Shown here: positions 35,376 to 44,477 of the stretch, one piece after another
Layout of the letters: every line of letters starts with the position of its first letter
How positions within the stretch are numbered: the stretch's first letter is position 1
Origin: Levilactobacillus hammesii DSM 16381
GTDB taxonomy: Bacteria > Bacillota > Bacilli > Lactobacillales > Lactobacillaceae
Direction of reading: 5' to 3'
Assembly: GCF_001434395.1 (NCBI RefSeq)
Contig: NZ_AZFS01000059.1
Location: forward strand, 158,541 to 222,540
DNA length: 64,000 nt
Program-made: the position numbers and the translations under genes
Notes under the pieces: model-generated
Told to the model about the DNA's origin: nothing
Databases searched by the model: none
What the model saw: only the letters and a program-made list of their open reading frames with translations

Positions 35376-36959
35376 TTAGTCTTCGTTGATTTTTGGTTCG
35401 TACTTAGCTTGAACTTCAGCCTTGGACTTTGCCAAACCTTGGAGTAAGTCGAGGTGTTCTGCGATGTGAATGTTCAAGTACTTGTCGTACAGGTCTTGGT
35501 GTTCCTTCAAGATCTTGAAGAACTTGTCACGGTAAACGTACTTGTAGCTCTTTTGAGCGTTCAAGAGTGAACCGTACATCGTGTGGAGAACTTGACGTGA
35601 GTCATCGCCGTCAAGCAAGCTCATAACGTTGGATTCGTTGATGGTTTCTGGCTTTGGCGCAGTACCATCGGTTTGGGCGTTGAAGACGTAGAATGAAGCA
35701 ACATCATCCAAGTTATCGTAAGCAAACTTGTAAAGTTCAACCATAAACTTAGGATCGACATGGGCAATAACACGGAGAGCTTCCAACCAGTTAGTCCCAG
35801 CGGTCTTAACGTGCCAGCCGTGTTGCTTGGAGATCCGGCCAATGATTTCGTAAACGGAAAGCTTGTCGGAACCAGAGTGAATACTCAACTTGTAGCCGAA
35901 CTTTTCAGCAATAGCTTCGTGAACCACGTATTCACGTTCGAAGCGCTTAACATCACCGATGTAGTCAATAGCCTTCTGGAATTCACCGTAGAACTTAGGT
36001 GCGATGGTTTCAGGTGTGATGCCTTCACGATGTAATTCGTTAGCAAAGAAGTAGTGGTTTGCAGGCGTCGTAGGAACAATCGTTTCATCCATAGAAATTT
36101 CGAAGTCCAAGTTGTAAGGTACGATGAACTTGTGGTAGATGAAGATAGCGTACTTAACAGCTCCATAGAAGATCAGAACTGATTCTTCAACGTCACGCTT
36201 CGTGAAGTGAACGGAAGCATCGTCACTGATTTGGAACGTCTTGTCTAAGTAAGTCTTGTTGAAGCGTTCTACTAAATCATCATCCAAAGCGTTGAACTTC
36301 GTGTCCAATTCTTCGTCAGAGAACTTAGCAACTTCGTTATGAATCTTTTCAGTTGCATCCAAAGTAATCATGGTGCAGCCGGCCTTAACGGCGTAGTCAA
36401 CTTCGTGAGGGTTCTTAACGTGGTCACCATCGTCAACCCAGCCATCAGTGTAACCTTCTTCAAAGACAGCCCAGCCGGCATCCAATAAGACATCGGTTTC
36501 GGTACGGTTCATCAATAGTAATTCACGAATGGATTGTTGTGCTAAGACAGGTACAATGCCCCGGCCCTTGAACAAACGTAAGTGAGCGTTAGAAGCGTTG
36601 CCTAACCGGTCACCTAAACCAAAGGTGTACTTGTAACCATGACGAGAAGTTGGCTTGATCCAAGCAAAGCGCTTAGCAAGTGCACGCCAGTTGGTTTCGT
36701 TTAAATCACCAGTGATTAAAGTCTTGTTGTGGTCAACGATGCTTTCCTTGGCGTCAAAGTCCTTGACGTCATCGCGATCTTCGTAAACAACCAAAGTCTT
36801 GGCCGTTTGCTTGTTAACGGTTTCATGTAAGATGAAGTAGACGTTGCGGCGGTCCACTTGAATTGAAGGTGCGTATACTTCTTTATCTGATAAGCTGTCG
36901 TAGTTTCCTTGGGCAGCAATAATCTCATAGACATCTGAAACTAACTTTTGTAAGTCCAT
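35376..36959 (-). CDS. uxaE: Tagaturonate epimerase
   Basis: 527 aa, UxaE family. This metal-dependent enzyme interconverts D-tagaturonate and D-fructuronate, letting galacturonate join the glucuronate branch without tagaturonate reductase (UxaB) and altronate dehydratase (UxaA), neither of which is in the window. Conserved-looking blocks are TSRHGYKYTFGLGDRLG (about residues 105-121), SMDETIVPTTPANHYF (about 290-305) and KLSIHSGSDKLSVYEIIG (about 355-372). It lies 48 nt before uxaC; RBS GGAGGG. Function rests on family recognition plus pathway fit. Confidence 0.9.
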   Translation of the reverse strand: MDLQKLVSDVYEIIAAQGNYDSLSDKEVYAPSIQVDRRNVYFILHETVNKQTAKTLVVYEDRDDVKDFDAKESIVDHNKTLITGDLNETNWRALAKRFAWIKPTSRHGYKYTFGLGDRLGNASNAHLRLFKGRGIVPVLAQQSIRELLLMNRTETDVLLDAGWAVFEEGYTDGWVDDGDHVKNPHEVDYAVKAGCTMITLDATEKIHNEVAKFSDEELDTKFNALDDDLVERFNKTYLDKTFQISDDASVHFTKRDVEESVLIFYGAVKYAIFIYHKFIVPYNLDFEISMDETIVPTTPANHYFFANELHREGITPETIAPKFYGEFQKAIDYIGDVKRFEREYVVHEAIAEKFGYKLSIHSGSDKLSVYEIIGRISKQHGWHVKTAGTNWLEALRVIAHVDPKFMVELYKFAYDNLDDVASFYVFNAQTDGTAPKPETINESNVMSLLDGDDSRQVLHTMYGSLLNAQKSYKYVYRDKFFKILKEHQDLYDKYLNIHIAEHLDLLQGLAKSKAEVQAKYEPKINED

Positions 36960-37029
36960 TGATATAACCCTCCATAAATGTAGTCTGATAAAGTTTTTAA
37001 AAACCGTGATCCCAAATTAATTAGTATGA

Positions 37030-38514
37030 CTAGTTCTTATCCTTGTCGGTAGCTTTGCTTTCACCGATCTTGCCGCCTTCCCAACGACCATGGTCAAGGT
37101 CATCGGCAATTTCACCAAAGCGCTTGTCATCCAGTTTGTATAAGAAACCGATTACAACTGCGGCAATGATTAAGCAAAGGCCAGGATACAACGTCATAGC
37201 GGCCTTGATACCATTTAAGGCACGAGGAGTTTGCGTTGCGTTGGCAACGTAACCCGTTAAGGCCAAGACACCGGCACTAACTAAAGCAGCCAGTGATTGT
37301 GCAATCTTCCGTGAGAAGTTAAATGCAGCGTATGTAATAGCTTCTTTACGGACACCTGAACGCCATTCACCAAAGTCAATCGCGTTGGAAACCATGGCCC
37401 AAGTAATCCCGTTTGGAATAGCTAAAGCCGTGTAACCAATGGTAACTAAGACGATGAACGTAATCACGTTCGAAGGTAAGAAGTAGTTCAACAGGTTAGC
37501 CACGGCACCAACAACGAAACTCCACATTGCGGTACGCTTCTGACCAAAGTGCTTAGTCAATGTAGGAATCATGAAGACCCCAACGATTGAGCAACCCATC
37601 ATAATAGCGTTGATGATTGGCTGAAGGCCGATGTTACCCAAGTTGTACTGTGCGTAGAACACCATCATTTGGTTGTTCGTGTTCATAGCAGAAATGGTAA
37701 ACAACGTCATCAGAATCAAGGCACCTAAAGGACCGTTCTTAAAGATAACTTTGATGTAGTCTTTAAAGCCTTCCTTTTTAGCGGCCTCACCAGTTGCCCG
37801 GTGAACCTTAACATTTTCCTTGGTTCCAAAGTAACATACGGCGAACATCGCAACACCAATGAGTGCAAAGACTGCGGCTGCCCAGAAGTAACCGTGTTCT
37901 TCTTTAACACCAGTGTTCCCGTTAGCGATCAAACCCATCAAAGGAATGAAGGCAACCCCGGCGATGAATTGGGCACCGACAGAACCAACCTGACGAGAAG
38001 TCGCCATGAAGCTCCGGTCTTGCGAATTCCGGGACATAACGGAAGCTAAAGATCCGTACGGGTCATTGGTAAATGAATAAACCAGGCCCCAGATCATGTA
38101 GGCAGCATATGCATAGATGATCTTTTGGACGCCGGTAAGACCAGATGGCATCGTAAATGTTACGACGGTCATAATCCCTAAAATGATGGCTGAAATCATC
38201 ATGACCGGACGGAACTTCCCACGTTTACCGATATTCTTCCGGTTATCAATTACTGAACCGGCAATTGGATCCATAAACGCATCGAAAATCTTGGTGAAGG
38301 CGAAAATCCCAGCGACCGCTCCGGCACCGATACCACACGCATCGATCCAGAACTTGGTCAGGTATGCCTGCCCAAGGTCAAACATGAAGCCGTTACCAAA
38401 GTCCCCAAACCCATACGCAATCTTCTCACGTGTAGGAATCCGTTTGGAGGAGTCATTCATCATTTCTCCCTCTTTAACAGCAGGTTTTGGACTTGTTGCT
38501 GCTTCTTCGCTCAT
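37030..38514 (-). CDS. GPH-family hexuronide:cation symporter, first copy
   Basis: 494 aa, 12 TMs, glycoside-pentoside-hexuronide family: KIAYGFGDFGNGFMFDLGQAYLTKFW at the start, DAFMDPIAGSVIDNRKNIGKRGKFRP (loop 2-3 family signature), FGEWRSGVRKEAITYAAF in TM10-11. It imports uronates or uronide oligosaccharides with a cation. First gene of the transporter-uxaE-uxaC operon, preceded by two LacI-type operator candidates and two cre-like sites. RBS AGGAGG. Confidence 0.9.
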   Translation of the reverse strand: MSEEAATSPKPAVKEGEMMNDSSKRIPTREKIAYGFGDFGNGFMFDLGQAYLTKFWIDACGIGAGAVAGIFAFTKIFDAFMDPIAGSVIDNRKNIGKRGKFRPVMMISAIILGIMTVVTFTMPSGLTGVQKIIYAYAAYMIWGLVYSFTNDPYGSLASVMSRNSQDRSFMATSRQVGSVGAQFIAGVAFIPLMGLIANGNTGVKEEHGYFWAAAVFALIGVAMFAVCYFGTKENVKVHRATGEAAKKEGFKDYIKVIFKNGPLGALILMTLFTISAMNTNNQMMVFYAQYNLGNIGLQPIINAIMMGCSIVGVFMIPTLTKHFGQKRTAMWSFVVGAVANLLNYFLPSNVITFIVLVTIGYTALAIPNGITWAMVSNAIDFGEWRSGVRKEAITYAAFNFSRKIAQSLAALVSAGVLALTGYVANATQTPRALNGIKAAMTLYPGLCLIIAAVVIGFLYKLDDKRFGEIADDLDHGRWEGGKIGESKATDKDKN

Positions 38515-38550
38515 TTGAGCACCTCCTTGAATCTACATCACACCGTCAAA

Positions 38551-38564
38551 CGAAATCGCTTACA
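38551..38564. promoter_or_regulatory. cre-like site upstream of the uronate transporter
   Basis: Minus-strand TGTAAGCGATTTCG, differing from the CcpA consensus only at the last base. Suggests catabolite repression of the operon. Confidence 0.5.
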
Positions 38565-38571
38565 ATTTTGA

Positions 38572-38585
38572 TACACACGTTAACA
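38572..38585. promoter_or_regulatory. Candidate LacI-type operator 1, GPH1-uxaE-uxaC operon
   Basis: Minus-strand TGTTAACGTGTGTA, imperfect palindrome sharing TGTTAACGTG with other sites in the region; about 60 nt before the transporter ATG. Confidence 0.55.
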
Positions 38586-38662
38586 CAAATCGCAACGCGG
38601 CACCGTTATTGCTCGTCGGTTTCCACAATAGATGTTAAACGTCAGAGCTTTAACAACACATT

Positions 38663-38676
38663 AGTAAGCGCTTTCC
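38663..38676. promoter_or_regulatory. Second cre-like site upstream of the uronate transporter
   Basis: AGTAAGCGCTTTCC, close to the palindromic cre consensus with mismatches at the ends. Confidence 0.45.
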
Positions 38677-38706
38677 TTTAACAATGTCTATACTATCACA
38701 AAGTCA

Positions 38707-38720
38707 TGCACACGTTAACA
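38707..38720. promoter_or_regulatory. Candidate LacI-type operator 2, GPH1-uxaE-uxaC operon
   Basis: Minus-strand TGTTAACGTGTGCA, 135 bp from operator 1 and nearly identical to it (13 of 14). Paired sites at this distance would allow repressor looping. Confidence 0.55.
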
Positions 38721-38741
38721 ATTTTTTTGATAAAAAAAGGA

Positions 38742-39749
38742 TTATTTTCGTAAATCCTTTACAGAATCCCGGACTATCAACGTTGGGACGATTACTTTTT
38801 TTATAGGATCGGTCATTGAACCATCCAATAATTTCGTCAAGGCATCGATTCCCTCTTGGACGATATCATCGGTTGGTTTACGAACGGTCGTTAAACGTGG
38901 CACCAAGTATTTAGCATAGCTCATGTCATCATAGCCAATGATTGAGATGTCATCCGGAACGGCGTAGCCCAAGTCCTGGCACGCCCGCACGGCCCCGGCT
39001 GCCATATCGTCATTAGAGGCGAAGACACAGGTCGGCGTCTCAACGGCCCCGAGAATGTTCCGCATGGCCTCATAGCCGCTGTCTGGCAGGTAGGTCCCCT
39101 GTTGGACCCATTCCGGTCTAACCGTCGCGTCGCTGGCCGCAGTGACGTCCATAAAGGCCCTTTGCCGGTCATGCGTGGATACAAAGTCAGTGGCCCCCTT
39201 GATCAAGCCAAATTTTTCATGACCCATCCGCACGGCATATTCCATTAATTTACGCGCACCCAAATAATCATCCGTCGTAAAGTTCGAGACATCCTCACGA
39301 CCGATCTTCCGGTTCAGAATCACGACAGGCAAACCGCGTTCAATCATCATGTTAATAAAGGCGTCATCATTGGTACTCTGACTAACCACAATAGCCCCAT
39401 CATACTGATGCCGGCTAACGGCACTGCTGCCATCCAGAGCTTCAATGCTATCAATAGAGATGGAGTAGCCGGCTGGCAAAGCTTCCTTCGAGCGGTTGAT
39501 CACGTCCACCAAGAAACTTGGTGACGTCCCCGTATCTAGCTCGGAGAAGAAGATCCCAATAATGAATGACCGTTTCTCGACTAATCCCTTAGCATTAATG
39601 TTGGGGACATAGCCCAGATCGTCCGCAATCTTACGGATCTTCCGCTTTGTTTCTTCTTTGACTAAGGGACTATCGTTCAATGCACGTGAAACCGTGGTAT
39701 GTGAGACGTTAGCGCGCTTAGCAATTGTTAAAATCGTTACCTCTTCCAA
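38742..39749 (-). CDS. LacI-family transcriptional regulator (KdgR-like)
   Basis: 335 aa. LacI HTH at residues 5-50 (TILTIAKRANVSHTTVSRALNDSPLVKEETKRKI) and hinge, then a periplasmic-binding-type sensor domain (FIIGIFFSELDTGTSPSFLVDVINR). Translation starts at a TTG with AAGGAGG 8 nt upstream. Encoded between the kduI-uxuA-kdgK operon and the transporter-uxaE-uxaC operon on the same strand, so it is the best candidate for the protein binding the TGTTAACGTG palindromes. The effector, perhaps KDG or fructuronate, is not deducible. Confidence 0.88.
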   Translation of the reverse strand: MEEVTILTIAKRANVSHTTVSRALNDSPLVKEETKRKIRKIADDLGYVPNINAKGLVEKRSFIIGIFFSELDTGTSPSFLVDVINRSKEALPAGYSISIDSIEALDGSSAVSRHQYDGAIVVSQSTNDDAFINMMIERGLPVVILNRKIGREDVSNFTTDDYLGARKLMEYAVRMGHEKFGLIKGATDFVSTHDRQRAFMDVTAASDATVRPEWVQQGTYLPDSGYEAMRNILGAVETPTCVFASNDDMAAGAVRACQDLGYAVPDDISIIGYDDMSYAKYLVPRLTTVRKPTDDIVQEGIDALTKLLDGSMTDPIKKVIVPTLIVRDSVKDLRK

Positions 39750-39883
39750 TGTATTGCCTCCTTGTTACGATCATCAATTGCTCGATTCTCTTTTTTGGCA
39801 GCTGTGCCGGCTAACTTAAGCACGCCTTGGACTTTCTAAGGTGTCGACGTTATCTGTTGAACAGCTGATAAACCTACTATAAC

Positions 39884-39917
39884 AAAACCGCCGACCAAAT
39901 ACATTGTTTTCGGCCGA
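39884..39917 (-). terminator. Candidate terminator after kdgK
   Basis: Minus-strand CGTCGGCC/GGTCGGCG stem with two wobble pairs, followed by GTTTTGTT. Confidence 0.55.
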
Positions 39918-39937
39918 CGATTTTTATCATTTTCTAT

Positions 39938-40891
39938 TTATGAATGGTCTCGTAAGAATTGGTCTAGTTGTGGTCTTGTGGGATAACCATCGTTGTCACC
40001 CGGACTCTGAACAGCCAATGCACCAATGGCATTAGCGCGTTTCAAAGCAACGGGTAACGACTGATTTTCCAACAAACCGGAAATCAATCCCACAGCGAAC
40101 CCATCCCCCGCACCCACAGTATCAATGACCCGTGGTACGGTAAAACCAGGCACGGTAAACTGCCGGCCATCCGCCAACTTCGCGAAGGCCCCGGCCGCGC
40201 CCATCTTGATGATTACGGCCTTCGTCGTCACCCCTTGTTGCAGGTAGAAGTCCGCAATGGCGGCGGGGTCTTGCAACCCCGTTAAGGTCCGCCCTTCGCT
40301 CAGCCCCGGCATGACAATGGTCCCATAGCGAGCCAAATCATTAGTCACCCGGATCATCTCCGCCTGTGAGCGCCAGAGCGTGGGCCGCAGGTTGGGATCA
40401 AACGTCACGGGAATCCGGTTATACACCAGATCCGCGTTAAGCTGGCGATAAGCCGCCAGGCAATTCGGCGAAAGCGCAGCGAAGATCCCCGACAGATGGG
40501 CGAACCGCACGTCCGCTAGATTCACGGTCTGTAAATCCTCGGGTTGATAGTTCGCCGCCGCCGAGCCTTGGCGAAAGTAAGCCACGGCCGGATCACCCTG
40601 TGTGACCCGCTGTTTCAGGTAGAATCCCGTCGGCAACCCCGGTTTCGTCAGCATGGCCGCATCGGCCACCCCATCGGTCCGTAAGACTCGCCGCAGATAC
40701 ACCCCAAAGGGATCGTCACCGACCGCCGACACGTAGTCCACGGGGTGCCCGAGACGGGCCATCCCGATGGCCACGTTTAATTCCGCGCCAGCAGAAAATT
40801 TCTGAAATTGTTGGGCCGTTGCCAGATCAACGTCACTCTCCTGAGCTTCGAAGACCACCATCGGTTCCCCAATCGTCAGTAGTTCACCCAT
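39938..40891 (-). CDS. kdgK: 2-dehydro-3-deoxygluconokinase
   Basis: 317 aa, PfkB/ribokinase family. It phosphorylates KDG to KDPG. N-terminal LTIGEPMVVFEAQ and FSAGAELNVAIGMARLG (substrate lid region), and C-terminal VIDTVGAGDGFAVGLISGLL with the catalytic Asp in GAGD. Last gene of kduI-uxuA-kdgK; 16 nt separate it from uxuA; RBS AGGAGG. The next enzyme, KDPG aldolase, is not in the window. Confidence 0.92.
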   Translation of the reverse strand: MGELLTIGEPMVVFEAQESDVDLATAQQFQKFSAGAELNVAIGMARLGHPVDYVSAVGDDPFGVYLRRVLRTDGVADAAMLTKPGLPTGFYLKQRVTQGDPAVAYFRQGSAAANYQPEDLQTVNLADVRFAHLSGIFAALSPNCLAAYRQLNADLVYNRIPVTFDPNLRPTLWRSQAEMIRVTNDLARYGTIVMPGLSEGRTLTGLQDPAAIADFYLQQGVTTKAVIIKMGAAGAFAKLADGRQFTVPGFTVPRVIDTVGAGDGFAVGLISGLLENQSLPVALKRANAIGALAVQSPGDNDGYPTRPQLDQFLRDHS

Positions 40892-40907
40892 CTCTCACAC
40901 CTCCTAC

Positions 40908-41975
40908 TTAGGACTTGGCAATCGCTTCCCACAGTCCATTCAGGTACGTCAGACCCAGCGCCCGATCGTAAAGACCGTAGCCTGGACGCCCGGCCTCGCC
41001 CCAGATATCGCGACCATGATCGGGTCGGATGACCCCATCAAATCCGGTATCGTGAAGAGCTTTCATAATCGCAAACATATCTAGTGAACCTTCACTAGAC
41101 AGATGCGCCGCCTCACGGAAGTCTCGTCCGTTCCCCGTGAACTTGATGTTCCGGGCATGAACAAACGGCACCCGTCCTTGGACCACGAATTCTCGAATAA
41201 TGGCGGGAATATCGTTATCTGGATTTTCACCCAGACTACCGGTACAGATGGTAAAACCATTAGCTAAAGAAGCATTCATAGCCACGATAGCCCGCATGTC
41301 AGCGGCATTTTTGAAAATCCGTGGTAGACCAAACAGCGGCATCGGTGGATCATCGGGATGGAGGGCCATCTGGATGTGGCACTCCTCGCAAACGGGGAGA
41401 ATCGCATCCAAAAAGTATTTGAGATTAGCTGCCAAACGCGTTGCGTCAACGTCGGCATAGGCCTTGAAAAGTTGTTGCACCTTGGCCAAGCGCTCTGGTT
41501 CCCAACCGGGAAGGCTAAAGCCATTGTCACCGCTTTGGATCTGTTGGATCAACGCTTGCGGATCCTCTGCCGTGTAGCGTTCCTGAAACGCCAACGCCTT
41601 AGAGCCATCCGCCAATTCAAAGTGTAAATCGGTCCGAATCCAATCAAAGATCGGCATGAAATTATAGCAAATCGTTTTAACCCCAACTTGTGCAAGGTTG
41701 CGAATGGTCTGTTGGTAATTTTCAATATAGTGGTCCCGTGTTGGCAACCCAATCTTAATATCATCGTGGATATTAACGGATTCAACAATCGTAAACTTCA
41801 GCCCCGCCGCTTCGATCTGCGCCTTCAAGGCCTTGATCTTGGCTAACGGCCATACCTCGCCGACGGGCACATCAAATAGTGCGCCAACAACCTGTTTGGC
41901 TCCCGGAATCTGACGAATATCCCGTAGTTTAACGGCATCTTCGTCAGGGCCGTACCAGCGAAATCCCATTTCCAT
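40908..41975 (-). CDS. uxuA: Mannonate dehydratase
   Basis: 355 aa from the ATG at 41975 (AAGGAG upstream; a longer in-frame start at 41999 lies upstream of the RBS). Dehydrates D-mannonate to 2-keto-3-deoxygluconate. TIM-barrel family features: [13 protein letters not shown] start, [23 protein letters not shown] with metal ligands, HARNIK and [14 protein letters not shown] at the end. Middle gene of the kduI-uxuA-kdgK operon. Confidence 0.95.
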   Translation of the reverse strand: MEMGFRWYGPDEDAVKLRDIRQIPGAKQVVGALFDVPVGEVWPLAKIKALKAQIEAAGLKFTIVESVNIHDDIKIGLPTRDHYIENYQQTIRNLAQVGVKTICYNFMPIFDWIRTDLHFELADGSKALAFQERYTAEDPQALIQQIQSGDNGFSLPGWEPERLAKVQQLFKAYADVDATRLAANLKYFLDAILPVCEECHIQMALHPDDPPMPLFGLPRIFKNAADMRAIVAMNASLANGFTICTGSLGENPDNDIPAIIREFVVQGRVPFVHARNIKFTGNGRDFREAAHLSSEGSLDMFAIMKALHDTGFDGVIRPDHGRDIWGEAGRPGYGLYDRALGLTYLNGLWEAIAKS

Positions 41976-42039
41976 CTCTTGTTCTCTCCTTCTAGTCACA
42001 ATCAGTCACGTTACGCCGGACGGGCAAGATGCCCCCGAA

Positions 42040-42885
42040 TTAACGCAAGTCGTTCATGGCTACTTGATCCATGTCATCATAAGTCTGGTTTTCACCACAC
42101 ATCGCCCAGATGAAGGCGTAGTTGGTTGTCCCAACCCCACAGTGAATGGAGTAACTAGGGTTAACAACCGCCTGATCCTGTTTCATCCAGATGTGCTTCG
42201 TGTTTTCGGGGGTCCCCATGAAATGAGAAACCCGCGTGTCCGCTGCGCCAAATTCACAGTAGAGGTAAGTTTCCATCCGCCGCGCGTGCGTGTGGGCAGG
42301 CATCGTGTTCCAAGAGTTACCGGGTTCCAGCACCGTGTAGCCCATTTGTAACTGACACGTCTGCATCGTTGAAGCATCAATGTACTTGTGGATAACCCGC
42401 TTGTTCATGTGTTCTTGGTCACCCTTAGGCATCGCAATCGCATCCTTGTAGACTAACTTCTTGTTGGGATACGTCTTGTGAGCCGGCGTAGAAACCACGT
42501 AGAACTTAGCTGGCGTGGTAGGGTCAATGGAATTGAAGACCACGTGCTTCGTCCCCATGCCAATGTAGAACCCGTCATGTGGCGCGATAGCACTCTCTTC
42601 ACCATCAATCGTCACGGTCCCGGCACCACCAATGTTAATGAACCCTAATTCGCGGCGTTCCAGGAAGTAGTGAACGCCCAGTTCCTTGTCCAGCTTAATT
42701 TCAAGCGGACCGTTAACTGGGGTCACCCCACCAAAAATCATCCGGTCGTTATAAGTATACGTGAGTAAAATATCGTCAGGACTAAAAATCTTCTCCATCA
42801 AGAATTGTTCACGCATCTGATCCGTATTGTAATGGTCAATGTCTTCGGGACTGTGTGCGTATTGCGTGGTCATATTGAATGCCAT
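42040..42885 (-). CDS. kduI: 5-keto-4-deoxyuronate isomerase
   Basis: 281 aa, cupin fold. Zinc-site motif MPAHTHARRMETYLYCEF (HxH...E) near residues 196-213, and IHCGVGTTNYAFIWAM near the end. KduI isomerises 4-deoxy-L-threo-5-hexosulose uronate from unsaturated uronides; the E. coli enzyme also acts on galacturonate and glucuronate. No KduD partner is in the window. First gene of its operon; operator candidate at 43157 and RBS GGAGG. Confidence 0.92.
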   Translation of the reverse strand: MAFNMTTQYAHSPEDIDHYNTDQMREQFLMEKIFSPDDILLTYTYNDRMIFGGVTPVNGPLEIKLDKELGVHYFLERRELGFINIGGAGTVTIDGEESAIAPHDGFYIGMGTKHVVFNSIDPTTPAKFYVVSTPAHKTYPNKKLVYKDAIAMPKGDQEHMNKRVIHKYIDASTMQTCQLQMGYTVLEPGNSWNTMPAHTHARRMETYLYCEFGAADTRVSHFMGTPENTKHIWMKQDQAVVNPSYSIHCGVGTTNYAFIWAMCGENQTYDDMDQVAMNDLR

Positions 42886-42951
42886 GATATTACCTCCATA
42901 TAGTAGTTTTTAACCAACTAATGAATGCTCTTTCTCCTCTATGCATCTCAC

Positions 42952-42959
42952 ATACCAGT
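42952..42959 (-). promoter_or_regulatory. ACTGGTAT element upstream of kduI
   Basis: Minus-strand ACTGGTAT, about 67 nt before the ATG. Similar ACTRRTAT elements occur before gntR, GH31, gnd and uxuB. It may be an extended -10 (TGGTATGTG) or a GntR half-site. Confidence 0.3.
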
Positions 42960-43002
42960 TTAGCACATGCTAGCGGAAATTCCCCCTCATATATCACAGG
43001 CT

Positions 43003-43016
43003 TAAAAGCGCTTTAC
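43003..43016. promoter_or_regulatory. Weak cre-like site upstream of kduI
   Basis: TAAAAGCGCTTTAC, keeping the AAGCGCTT centre of cre with mismatches at the outer conserved bases. Confidence 0.35.
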
Positions 43017-43156
43017 AATGAGTGACTGACCTTCTTGTAACAAGTTTCACGTTCATTACAGTCTGTGAGGCCTCTTGAAAAAGGGCCTAGTAGGCGACGC
43101 GACAACGTTAGACGCTTGCCCGTCGTGCTTGGCGTGTAAACGCATTCATTTAAAAA

Positions 43157-43170
43157 TGTTAACGTGTTCA
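43157..43170. promoter_or_regulatory. Candidate LacI-type operator, kduI-uxuA-kdgK operon
   Basis: TGTTAACGTGTTCA; shares TGTTAACGTG with the other sites. Located in the 387-bp gap between kduI and the GntR gene, which otherwise holds a terminator and a weak cre but no gene. Confidence 0.55.
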
Positions 43171-43223
43171 TTATAGTGATTTCCCACCGCGATTGCTAGT
43201 CACTAGTGCCCCACTCTCGCCAC

Positions 43224-43263
43224 AAAAAAATCGCCATCAATGGTCAATACCATCAACAGCGAT
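43224..43263 (-). terminator. Terminator after the GntR/FCD gene
   Basis: Minus-strand ATCGC...GCGAT with inner ATGGT/ACCAT, followed by a run of seven T. Confidence 0.75.
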
Positions 43264-43272
43264 AGAAACGAC

Positions 43273-43977
43273 TTAAATATCCAAATCCGTTTGATCACTT
43301 GGACTGACGTTCATAAAGTATCCCGGAAACTTATCCAGCAAGTACTTGCGCTCCTGTAACATGAGTCGCAAGTGAGCCGTTGTTTGGAACCGCACGTCTT
43401 CCAGGTCGCGACGGTAAACCACGTCCAGCAAGCTTTCGTGCTGTTGCAAGATGGTCTGCCAATTAAGCGCATTGACCTTTAGCCGAATCCACCGGAACCG
43501 GTTCAATTGCATATTAACCGTCTGCAACCAATCCCAAATATTGTCCCGACCCGCAATCGTATAAAATCTGTGATGGAAGGCCTCATCGAGATCAAAAAAG
43601 GTATCCGGATCGCCCTTTTGAATCGCAACTGCTTGTTCCCGTAAATTCACCTTTTGCTCACGATACGCCGCATCCGTCATCTTAGCTGTAGCTTCCAGCA
43701 TAATCTCAACTTCAACATTTTGCCGCACAAAGCGTGCATCCTTTGCTTTTTCCATATCAATCTGTGAAATATACGTCCCACTCTGGGGAATCACATCGAT
43801 CAGCCCATCCCGCTCAATCCGGATAATGGCCTCACGAACCGGTGTCCGTCCTATCCCTAATTCTTCAGAAATCGTCTTCTCAGAGATTTTCTGTCCCGGG
43901 ATAAACTTATTATGCATAATCCGGTAGCGAAGCTCAGAGTACGCCTCATTTCGCATATTCTTCGTCATTTGTTGCAT
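43273..43977 (-). CDS. GntR-family regulator, FadR/FCD type (UxuR-like)
   Basis: 234 aa. Winged HTH at residues 8-75 (AYSELRYRIMHNKFIPGQKISEKTISEELGIGRTPVREAIIRIERDGLIDVIPQSGTYI), then an FCD all-helical ligand domain with metal-site pattern DLDEAFHHRFYTIAG and HESLLDVV. FCD regulators of uronate genes (UxuR, ExuR) respond to fructuronate or tagaturonate. Placed between glpF and kduI on the same strand. Its own upstream region carries a variant palindrome (44319) and an ATATTAGT element. Confidence 0.88.
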   Translation of the reverse strand: MQQMTKNMRNEAYSELRYRIMHNKFIPGQKISEKTISEELGIGRTPVREAIIRIERDGLIDVIPQSGTYISQIDMEKAKDARFVRQNVEVEIMLEATAKMTDAAYREQKVNLREQAVAIQKGDPDTFFDLDEAFHHRFYTIAGRDNIWDWLQTVNMQLNRFRWIRLKVNALNWQTILQQHESLLDVVYRRDLEDVRFQTTAHLRLMLQERKYLLDKFPGYFMNVSPSDQTDLDI

Positions 43978-44318
43978 CTCAACTACACCTCCTTATTTCG
44001 CCGTCAATTTACTTGTATATTAGTTTAACACAGGTCCTCCGGGTTTTCCCTTGATTTTTTGTGAAGACCTAAACTACTACCATTTAGGTAAAACGATAAA
44101 CCTCATTTATTACCAGACTTTCCGCGGCATTCAATTTTAGTAAATTTAATTGATATCTTATCATTTTACTAACATACTAATGACACAGTTTTATTTCGTC
44201 TTATAGACATTGAATAACATTTTGTTAATTAAAAATCAATTGATTCTTCCAAGAATTGGATGATCGGTCAAGACCAATTTTGATAAAACACCAACTATTT
44301 TAACCTATATAGAGTAAT

Positions 44319-44332
44319 CGTTAACGTTTTCA
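44319..44332. promoter_or_regulatory. Variant operator upstream of the GntR/FCD gene
   Basis: CGTTAACGTTTTCA, weaker relative of TGTTAACGTGTTCA. The 43978-44477 gap is AT-rich and holds only this, an ATATTAGT element at 44017 and the glpF terminator; I see no gene in it. Confidence 0.35.
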
Positions 44333-44427
44333 TCTGTTTTCAATTTTGACAGCGTTTTCCTGATAGCATATTTTCGTAGTCTCTATAACTTTTCCATTTT
44401 ACGAAAAATAACCCTTCATTGACCCTA

Positions 44428-44464
44428 ATAAAAACCAGACTGCTGGTTTTTTCGCAGTCTGGTT
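44428..44464 (-). terminator. Terminator after glpF
   Basis: AACCAGACTGC/GCAGTCTGGTT perfect 11-bp stem with a 10-nt loop, T-run on the minus strand. Confidence 0.85.
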
Positions 44465-44477
44465 GCTGACGCTTTTT

